From positions 1 to 39,012 of the forward strand of contig NZ_VYIK01000037.1 in assembly GCF_008709575.1 (NCBI RefSeq): 39,012 nt of DNA. Direction: 5' to 3'. This DNA comes from Mycobacterium sp. GTDB lineage: Bacteria; Actinomycetota; Actinomycetes; Mycobacteriales; Mycobacteriaceae. The translations under genes and the position numbers were made by a program. The notes below the pieces were generated by a model. The model was given only the letters and a program-made list of their open reading frames with translations. It was not told where the DNA came from and made no database searches. This document shows positions 18,949 through 25,314 of the stretch, piece after piece; within the stretch, counting starts at the first letter, position 1; each line of letters starts with the position of its first letter.

Positions 18949-21373
18949 CCGCCGACACCCGGACCGCTTGGCCGCCGATGCCCCGAGCGGTGCCGGGCAA
19001 TACCCGGCCGGGTCCGGCGCTGACGACAACGGCTCGCGTCGGCAACCACAACGCCCGGATCGCGGCGTTCCACCGGACAACCGGCTGACAGCTGTCCTGC
19101 CGCCGGTCACCCACGACGATCCGGGCCGGGTCGCGGATCCGATCGCAGCGGTCAAGGCCGCGCTGGACGACGCCGGGCCCCGGCCCGTCACAGGTGGTCC
19201 GATCACGTCGCCCGAATCACCGCGACAGCGCGACCGGCCCGCATCCGGCCTGCCGCCGCAGCCGCCGCCGGGCCGGGCTCGGTTGCGACGGATCGACGGC
19301 AGGCCGATCCGACGCGGACTCACGGTGACCGCGGCCGTGGCGGTACTGCTGCCCATCGTCACCTTCCTGATGGCCTATGTCATCGTCCAGGTGCCCGGGC
19401 CCGGCGACATTCGTACCAACCAGGTGTCGACGATCCTGGCCAGCGACGGCACCGAGATCGCCAAAATTGTCCCGCCCGAGGGTAATCGCGTCGACGTCAA
19501 CCTCGACCAAGTACCGTTGCATGTGCGGCAGGCCGTGATCGCCGCCGAGGACCGCAACTTCTACTCCAATCCTGGATTTTCGCTCTCCGGATTCGCGCGC
19601 GCGGTCAAGAACAATCTGTTCGGCGGCGACCTGCAAGGCGGCTCGACCATCACCCAGCAGTACGTCAAGAACGCGCTGGTGGGCTCGCGGCGCACGGGGA
19701 TGGCCGGTCTGATCCGCAAGGCCAAGGAACTCGTCATCGCCACCAAGATGTCGGGGCAGTGGTCTAAAGACCAAGTGCTGCAGGCTTACCTGAACATCAT
19801 CTACTTCGGGCGCGGTGCCTACGGCATCTCGGCGGCGTCTAAGGCGTACTTCGACAAACCCGTCGAACAGCTCGACGTCGCCGAAGGCGCGCTGCTGGCC
19901 GCGTTGATTCAGCGCCCGTCCATCCTCGACCCGGCGGTGGACCCGCGCGGCGCCAGGCAGCGCTGGAACTGGGTGCTCGACGGCATGGTCGAGACCGGAG
20001 CGTTGTCGTCGAAAGACCGGTCAGAACAGGTTTTTCCGGCGACAGTGGCACCGGATCAGGCCCGCGCGCAAACCCAGACCACGGGGCCCGAAGGGCTCAT
20101 CGAACGACAGGTGACCAAAGAGCTGCTCGATCTGTTCAACATCGACGAGCGCACACTGAACACGCAAGCCTTGCAGATCACCACGACGATAGACATGCAA
20201 GCCCAGCGGGCCGCCGAGAAAGCGGTGTCCAAATACCTCGAGGGTCAGGACCCCGCCATGCGGGCCGCGGTGGTGTCCATCGACCCGCACAACGGCGCGG
20301 TCAAGGCGTACTACGGCGGCCCGGATGCCAACGGCTTCGACTTCGCGCAAGCCGGCCTGCAGACGGGGTCGGCGTTCAAGGTGTTCGCTTTGGTCGCGGC
20401 GCTGGAACAGGGCATCGGTTTGGGTTATCCGGTGGACAGCTCGCCGTTGACCGTCGACGGTATCAAGATCAGCAACGCGGAGGGCGACAGCTGCGGCACC
20501 TGCAACATCGCCGAAGCGCTGAAACGATCCTTGAACACCTCCTACTACCGGTTGATGCTCAAGCTGAAACACGGGCCCGAAGACGTGGCGCGGGCGGCTC
20601 ATGAGGCCGGGATCGCGGAGAGCTTTCCCGGTGTCGCGCACACGCTGTCCGAAGACGGCCAGGGTGGTCCACCCAACAACGGAATTGTGCTGGGCCAGTA
20701 CCAGACCCGGGTGATCGACATGGCGTCGGCGTATGCCACGCTGGCCGACTCCGGGGTCTACCACGCACCGCATTTCGTGGCCAAGGTGGTCAACTCCACC
20801 GGCCGAGTGCTCTTCGACGCGGCCAGCCGCGATACGGCGGGCGAACAGCGCATCCCCAAGGACGTCGCCGACAACGTCACGGCGGCGATGCAGCCGATCG
20901 CCGGTTACTCGCGCGGCCACAACCTGGCCGGTGGCCGGCCCTCGGCGGCTAAGACCGGCACCACCCAGTTCGGCGACACCGACGCCAACAAAGACGCCTG
21001 GATGGTCGGCTACACCCCGTCGTTGGCGACGGCGGTGTGGGTGGGCACGGTTGACGGCAACCAGCCCTTGGTCACCGCGGGGGGCTCGCCGGTGTGGGGT
21101 TCGACCCTGCCGGCCGACATCTGGAAAGCGACCATGGACGGCGCATTGAAAGGCACCCCCAGCGAGTCGTTCCCCAAGCCGACCGCGATCGGTGGGTACG
21201 CGGGCGTGCCGGCGCCGCCGCCGGAAATAGCGCCGCCGCCCCCACCATCGGAGACGGTCATTCAACCCACGATTGAAGTCGCACCGGGCATCACGATTCC
21301 GGTCGGGCCGCCGACCACTGTTGCGGTCGCGCCGGGACCGGGCGAATCCGAGGCTCCCGCAGCGCCACCGTGA
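18941..21373 (+). CDS. ponA1: Bifunctional class A penicillin-binding protein PonA1
   Basis: The 810-residue inner-membrane enzyme polymerises and cross-links peptidoglycan. A proline- and charge-rich cytosolic N-terminus (1-125) leads to one membrane helix (about 127-150, TAAVAVLLPIVTFLMAYVIV). The GT51 transglycosylase domain follows, with EDRNFY at about 203-208 and GGSTITQQYVKN. The transpeptidase domain has SAFK (nucleophile Ser477), SLN (530-532) and KTGTT (671-675). The C-terminus is a Pro-rich tail, as in mycobacterial PonA1. The GTG at 18941 overlaps the end of the DUF5318 gene; some annotations of the family start later. The stop overlaps the next start by GTGA. Confidence 0.95.
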   Translation: MNSRRHPDRLAADAPSGAGQYPAGSGADDNGSRRQPQRPDRGVPPDNRLTAVLPPVTHDDPGRVADPIAAVKAALDDAGPRPVTGGPITSPESPRQRDRPASGLPPQPPPGRARLRRIDGRPIRRGLTVTAAVAVLLPIVTFLMAYVIVQVPGPGDIRTNQVSTILASDGTEIAKIVPPEGNRVDVNLDQVPLHVRQAVIAAEDRNFYSNPGFSLSGFARAVKNNLFGGDLQGGSTITQQYVKNALVGSRRTGMAGLIRKAKELVIATKMSGQWSKDQVLQAYLNIIYFGRGAYGISAASKAYFDKPVEQLDVAEGALLAALIQRPSILDPAVDPRGARQRWNWVLDGMVETGALSSKDRSEQVFPATVAPDQARAQTQTTGPEGLIERQVTKELLDLFNIDERTLNTQALQITTTIDMQAQRAAEKAVSKYLEGQDPAMRAAVVSIDPHNGAVKAYYGGPDANGFDFAQAGLQTGSAFKVFALVAALEQGIGLGYPVDSSPLTVDGIKISNAEGDSCGTCNIAEALKRSLNTSYYRLMLKLKHGPEDVARAAHEAGIAESFPGVAHTLSEDGQGGPPNNGIVLGQYQTRVIDMASAYATLADSGVYHAPHFVAKVVNSTGRVLFDAASRDTAGEQRIPKDVADNVTAAMQPIAGYSRGHNLAGGRPSAAKTGTTQFGDTDANKDAWMVGYTPSLATAVWVGTVDGNQPLVTAGGSPVWGSTLPADIWKATMDGALKGTPSESFPKPTAIGGYAGVPAPPPEIAPPPPPSETVIQPTIEVAPGITIPVGPPTTVAVAPGPGESEAPAAPP

Positions 21374-22992
21374 CGGGCGTACCGACAGGCCGCCGTGTCT
21401 CGCCGGGCCGGCTGGCTGCCGACCTGCGCAGCGCCGACGACCGTGACTGTCCCAGCCGCACCGATTTTCTAGGCTCGGCCTTGTCGAATGTCATCGGCGG
21501 ACCGGTCGGTCGGCACGCGCTGATCGGGCGGACTCGGTGGCTGACCCCGCTGCGGGTGATGGTGCTCATCGCCCTGGTCTTCCTGGCGCTGGGATGGGCG
21601 ACGAAAGCCCCCTGCCTGCAGAGCACCGGGACCGGGCCCGGGGAAGACCGGGTGGCCAACTGGCAAAACCAACGTGCCTATTACCAACTGTGCTATTCGG
21701 ACACGGTGCCGCTCTATGGCGCGGAGTTGTTGAGCCAGGGCCGGTTTCCCTACAAGTCGAGCTGGCTCGAGACGGATGCCAAGGGCGTTGCGAAGGTCCG
21801 CTACGACGGCCACCCGGCGGTGCGCTACATGGAGTATCCGGTGTTGACCGGTGTGTATCAGTACGTCTCGATGGCGTTGGCCAAGACCTACACCGCGTTG
21901 AGCAAGCTGGTGCCGCTGCCGGTGGTTGCCGAGGTGGTGGTCTTCTTCAACGCCGCCGCGCTCGGGCTGGCGATGGCCTGGCTGGCGACGGTGTGGGCCA
22001 CTGCAAGCCTGGCGGGCCGGCGGATATGGGACGCGGCGTTGGTCGCCGCGTCACCATTGGTGATCTTTCAAATATTCACCAATTTCGATGCCCTGGCAAC
22101 CGCTTTGGCGACCGGTGGGCTGCTGGCATGGGCACGGCGGAGGCCGGTGCTTGCCGGTGTGCTGATCGGTCTGGGAGTGGCCGCCAAGCTGTATCCGGTG
22201 CTGCTGCTGGGCCCGCTGCTGGTGCTCGGGGTCCGCACCGGAAAACTGCGTGCGGTGACCAAGGCCACCACGGTGACAGCGCTGACCTGGCTGCTGGTGA
22301 ACATGCCGGTGCTGGTGCTGTTCCCGCGGGGTTGGTCGGAGTTCTTCCGGCTCAACACCCGCCGCGGCGACGACATGGACTCGCTGTACAACGTCGTCAA
22401 ATCGTTCACCGGATGGCCCGGCTTCGATCCCAAGATCGGTTTCTGGCAGCCGCCGACAACGTTGAACACCGTCGTCGCAGTGCTGGTCACGGCGTGCTAC
22501 GCCGGGATCGGCTACATCGCGCTCACGGCACCGCAGCGACCCCGGCTGGCACAGTTGGCGTTTTTGGTCGTCGCAGCGTTCTTGTTGACCAACAAGGTAT
22601 GGAGCCCGCAGTTCTCGCTGTGGCTGGTACCGCTGGCCGTGCTGGCGCTGCCGCACCGGCGGGTCTTGCTGACCTGGATGACCATCGACGCGCTGGTGTG
22701 GGTGTCTCGCATGTACTACCTCTACGGTGACCCCAACCGGGGGCTGCCCGAGCAGTGGTTCACCGCATCGGTGCTCGCGCGCGATATCGCGGTGCTGGCG
22801 TTGTGCGTGCTGGTGGTCCGCCAGATCTACCGGCCCGGCGAGGACCTGGTGCGCTGGGGCGGTCGGATCGACGATCCGGCGGGCGGGGTGTTCGACCGGG
22901 CCCGCGATGCGCCGCCGCGGTGGCTGGCGGACGGGTTGCGGCCGGCCCGGTTGCGGCGCTCGCCCTCGCGCGCGGACGGGTTGGTCTCGTGA
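21370..22992 (+). CDS. Polytopic membrane protein, GT-C glycosyltransferase-like (Rv0051 type)
   Basis: The 540-residue protein has roughly ten membrane segments. Conserved blocks such as YYQLCYSDTVPLYGAELLSQGRFPY, MEYPVLTGVYQY, FDALATALATGGLLAWARRRPVLAGVLIGLGVAAKLYPVLLLGPL (in parts) and NKVWSPQFSLWLVPLA resemble polyprenyl-phosphate-dependent mannosyltransferases of the GT87-like group. No donor or acceptor can be assigned. The GTG start overlaps the ponA1 TGA (GTGA), implying translational coupling and a possible role at the cell wall. The DJ-1/PfpI-like or regulator gene Rv0052, next in M. tuberculosis, is absent. Confidence 0.85.
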   Translation: MTGVPTGRRVSPGRLAADLRSADDRDCPSRTDFLGSALSNVIGGPVGRHALIGRTRWLTPLRVMVLIALVFLALGWATKAPCLQSTGTGPGEDRVANWQNQRAYYQLCYSDTVPLYGAELLSQGRFPYKSSWLETDAKGVAKVRYDGHPAVRYMEYPVLTGVYQYVSMALAKTYTALSKLVPLPVVAEVVVFFNAAALGLAMAWLATVWATASLAGRRIWDAALVAASPLVIFQIFTNFDALATALATGGLLAWARRRPVLAGVLIGLGVAAKLYPVLLLGPLLVLGVRTGKLRAVTKATTVTALTWLLVNMPVLVLFPRGWSEFFRLNTRRGDDMDSLYNVVKSFTGWPGFDPKIGFWQPPTTLNTVVAVLVTACYAGIGYIALTAPQRPRLAQLAFLVVAAFLLTNKVWSPQFSLWLVPLAVLALPHRRVLLTWMTIDALVWVSRMYYLYGDPNRGLPEQWFTASVLARDIAVLALCVLVVRQIYRPGEDLVRWGGRIDDPAGGVFDRARDAPPRWLADGLRPARLRRSPSRADGLVS

Positions 22993-23072
22993 CCGCACGG
23001 TACAGGCCGTCGGCACCAGTCAAGGCCGACGCCGCGTCCCGCCGGAATTTCGCGCGCTGCGCCGCCTTCCGG

Positions 23073-23160
23073 TACCCTGGTGCGGTTGCCGACGCAGGCG
23101 ACCCTCCTGCCACGCACCACGCCGTGGCCGCAGACGACCATAGGAGGTGATGAGGTTCCC
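23073..23160 (+). promoter_or_regulatory. rpsF operon promoter and leader
   Basis: TACCCT (23073-23078) is a TANNNT -10 that would give a leader of about 75 nt. The leader holds a small hairpin, GCAGG-7-CCTGC (23094-23110), and ends in AGGAGGTGATGAGG before the ATG. In many bacteria the rpsF-rpsR mRNA leader binds the S6:S18 complex for feedback control. Whether this leader forms that motif cannot be decided by eye. Confidence 0.4.
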
Positions 23161-23451
23161 ATGCGTCCGTACGAAATCATGGTCATCCTCGACCCCACTC
23201 TCGACGAGCGCACCATAGCTCCGTCCTTGGAGACCTTTCTCAACGTCGTCCGCAAAGACGGCGGAATCGTGGAGAAGGTCGACATTTGGGGTCGGCGGCG
23301 GCTGGCGTACGAGATTGCCAAGCACGCCGAGGGCATCTATGCGGTCATCGACGTCAAGGCGGCCCCGGCGACGGTCTCCGAGCTCGACCGTCAACTCAGC
23401 CTGAACGAATCGGTGCTGCGCACCAAGGTGATGCGCACCGACAAGCATTAG
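23161..23451 (+). CDS. rpsF: 30S ribosomal protein S6
   Basis: The 96-residue product begins [16 protein letters not shown] and has the S6 blocks [32 protein letters not shown] (in parts) and [15 protein letters not shown]6 binds 16S rRNA with S18 in the platform of the small subunit. It is the first gene of rpsF-ssb-rpsR-rplI. Length equals the mycobacterial norm. Confidence 0.98.
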   Translation: MRPYEIMVILDPTLDERTIAPSLETFLNVVRKDGGIVEKVDIWGRRRLAYEIAKHAEGIYAVIDVKAAPATVSELDRQLSLNESVLRTKVMRTDKH

Positions 23452-23458
23452 CTGGATC

Positions 23459-23485
23459 GTGGGCACCTGTGGGCACCTGTGGGCA
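23459..23485 (+). repeat. 10-bp tandem repeat between rpsF and ssb
   Basis: GTGGGCACCT occurs twice in full (23459-23468, 23469-23478), followed by a partial third copy GTGGGCA (23479-23485). It lies 7 bp after the rpsF stop. It may be a slippage tract; no function is evident. Confidence 0.85.
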
Positions 23486-23571
23486 AATGACCGCGGGACA
23501 TCGGAGCTGTTGCGTAGGCTCGGCGCAGTGACAATTCACCCGCCCAGTGCAGGCGGCTTCAGGAGGAAATC

Positions 23572-24063
23572 GTGGCTGGCGACACCACCATCACCGTTAT
23601 CGGCAACCTGACCGCTGATCCGGAACTGCGGTTCACCCCGTCCGGTGCTGCCGTGGCCAATTTCACCGTGGCTTCCACGCCGCGGATCTACGACCGTCAA
23701 ACCGGGGAGTGGAAGGACGGCGAGGCGTTGTTTTTGCGCTGCAATATCTGGCGTGAGGCCGCCGAGAACGTCGCCGAAAGCCTGACCCGCGGGTCACGCG
23801 TCATCGTGCAGGGCAGGCTCAAACAGCGGTCGTTCGAAACCCGGGAGGGCGAGAAGCGCACAGTGGTCGAGGTCGAAGTCGACGAGATCGGACCGTCGCT
23901 TCGATATGCCACCGCCAAGGTCAACAAGGCCAGCCGCAGCGGCGGGAGCGGCGGGTCGCGCCAGGTGACGGCTCAGGCCGGCGGCGGGGGCTCCGACGAC
24001 CCGTGGGGCAGCGCTCCGGCCTCCGGTTCGTTCGGCGGCGGTGACGAGGAACCTCCGTTCTGA
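23572..24063 (+). CDS. ssb: Single-stranded DNA-binding protein
   Basis: The 163-residue SSB has an OB fold (residues 1-115: [31 protein letters not shown] in parts, [40 protein letters not shown]). A Gly/Ser-rich linker follows, and the acidic tip is DEEPPF, which recruits replication and repair proteins. The GTG start follows AGGAGGAAATC. It acts in replication together with DnaB, encoded downstream. Length matches M. tuberculosis SSB (164). Confidence 0.98.
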   Translation: MAGDTTITVIGNLTADPELRFTPSGAAVANFTVASTPRIYDRQTGEWKDGEALFLRCNIWREAAENVAESLTRGSRVIVQGRLKQRSFETREGEKRTVVEVEVDEIGPSLRYATAKVNKASRSGGSGGSRQVTAQAGGGGSDDPWGSAPASGSFGGGDEEPPF

Positions 24064-24093
24064 TATCCCGATTATCTGACGAAAGAGAACGAC

Positions 24094-24348
24094 ATGGGCA
24101 AATCCAGTAAGCGGCGTCCGGCTCCGGAAAAGCCGGTCAAGACGCGCAAGTGTGTGTTCTGCGCCAAAAAAGATCAGGTGATCGACTACAAGGACACCGC
24201 CTTGCTGCGCACCTATATCAGCGAGCGCGGAAAGATCCGTGCCCGCCGAGTCACCGGGAACTGCGTGCAGCACCAGCGCGACATCGCGCTCGCGATCAAG
24301 AACGCCCGCGAGGTCGCGTTGCTGCCCTTTACCTCCTCGGTGCGCTAG
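24094..24348 (+). CDS. rpsR1: 30S ribosomal protein S18, zinc-binding (C+) form
   Basis: The 84-residue S18 keeps the cysteine motif (CVFC near residues 20-23 and CVQH near 57-60). It is therefore the zinc-containing C+ paralogue. Mycobacteria usually also carry a C-minus copy induced under zinc starvation, which is not in this window. It pairs with S6 on the small subunit. An AAAGAGA ribosome-binding site precedes the ATG. Confidence 0.97.
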   Translation: MGKSSKRRPAPEKPVKTRKCVFCAKKDQVIDYKDTALLRTYISERGKIRARRVTGNCVQHQRDIALAIKNAREVALLPFTSSVR

Positions 24349-24375
24349 ACCCACCCAGCACAGAAAGCGTGAGCG

Positions 24376-24834
24376 ATGAAGCTGATTTTGACTGCCGAGG
24401 TCGACCACCTGGGATCGGTCGGCGACACCGTCGAGGTCAAAGACGGGTACGGACGCAACTTCCTGCTGCCGCGCGGGCTGGCGATCGTGGCGTCGCGCGG
24501 TGCGCAGAAGCAGGCGGACGACATCCGGCGCGCGCGGGAAGCCAAGCGGATTCGGGACCTGGAGCACGCCAACGAGCTCAAGGCAGCGCTCGACGCGCTC
24601 GGCACCGTCTCGTTGCCGATGAGGACGTCGGGTGAGTCCGGCAAGCTGTTCGGCGCGGTGACAGCCGGCGACGTGGTGGCGGCGATCAGGAAGGCGGGCG
24701 GTCCCGCCCTCGACAAGCGGGTCGTGCGACTGCCCCAGACGCACATCAAAACGGTCGGTACGCACCCGGTGACGGTGCATCTACACCCGCAGGTCGACGT
24801 CGAGATCGCGGTGGACGTCGTCGCCGAGAACTGA
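24376..24834 (+). CDS. rplI: 50S ribosomal protein L9
   Basis: The 152-residue product has the L9 N-terminal signature ([21 protein letters not shown], then [14 protein letters not shown]), a long central helix ([18 protein letters not shown]), and the C-terminal RNA-binding domain ([14 protein letters not shown]). It is the last gene of the ribosomal unit and has the usual mycobacterial length. Confidence 0.98.
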   Translation: MKLILTAEVDHLGSVGDTVEVKDGYGRNFLLPRGLAIVASRGAQKQADDIRRAREAKRIRDLEHANELKAALDALGTVSLPMRTSGESGKLFGAVTAGDVVAAIRKAGGPALDKRVVRLPQTHIKTVGTHPVTVHLHPQVDVEIAVDVVAEN

Positions 24835-24943
24835 CCGTCCGCAACACCGGACCCGGCGGCGTGGCGGGGGCGCTCCCGCCTGCCCGGGTACCTTCTGATC
24901 CGCGCGACGCAACTGGCGAATTTTCCCGACGCCCACCAAGGCT

Positions 24944-25164
24944 GTGGACGTTACCGTCTGTTAACGCTTTCCGCATCTGATCGCAACGCAACACGCCCGA
25001 AATAGCTACCGGCCGCGACACGCCGAAGAGATTCTCATCCACATGCCGTGGACCCGATTATCGTTCGTTTAGCTGCGTAAATAGCGTGATCAGGCCGGAT
25101 CCTCCACAGGTTATCCACATCCGCCTCAACACGGGTGCCGATAGCTATGCACATCCGATGCACA
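24944..25164. promoter_or_regulatory. Cluster of DnaA-box-like 9-mers upstream of dnaB
   Basis: The 480-bp gap 24835-25314 has no supportable gene; Rv0057 of M. tuberculosis lies at this place. It contains one exact consensus DnaA box, TTATCCACA (25111-25119). It also has near matches TCATCCACA (25035-25043, 1 mismatch), CTATGCACA (25145-25153, 1 mismatch), CGATGCACA (25156-25164, 2 mismatches) and, on the minus strand, ACGTCCACA (24944-24952, 2 mismatches to TTGTCCACA). The stretch 25020-25100 is AT-richer than its surroundings. DnaA control of dnaB is an inference. Confidence 0.45.
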
Positions 25165-25314
25165 GTTTCGTGAACAGCGCCGCTTGGCGGCCCCGCCAGC
25201 AACATTTAGCGTCGATCCGGCCGATGTCGGTGCCGTGGCTTAGCGTTCGCGGTACCGGCGTCGAATGCAGGTTCGACCGGTGCGTCGAGGCGGTGTCGAG
25301 GGAGGTGGGAGCTC

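Noticed and set aside
18409..19362. Antisense frame of 317 codons opposite DUF5318 and ponA1
   Set aside because: Low-complexity Arg/Gly/Ala translation with no homology; the plus-strand genes are well supported.
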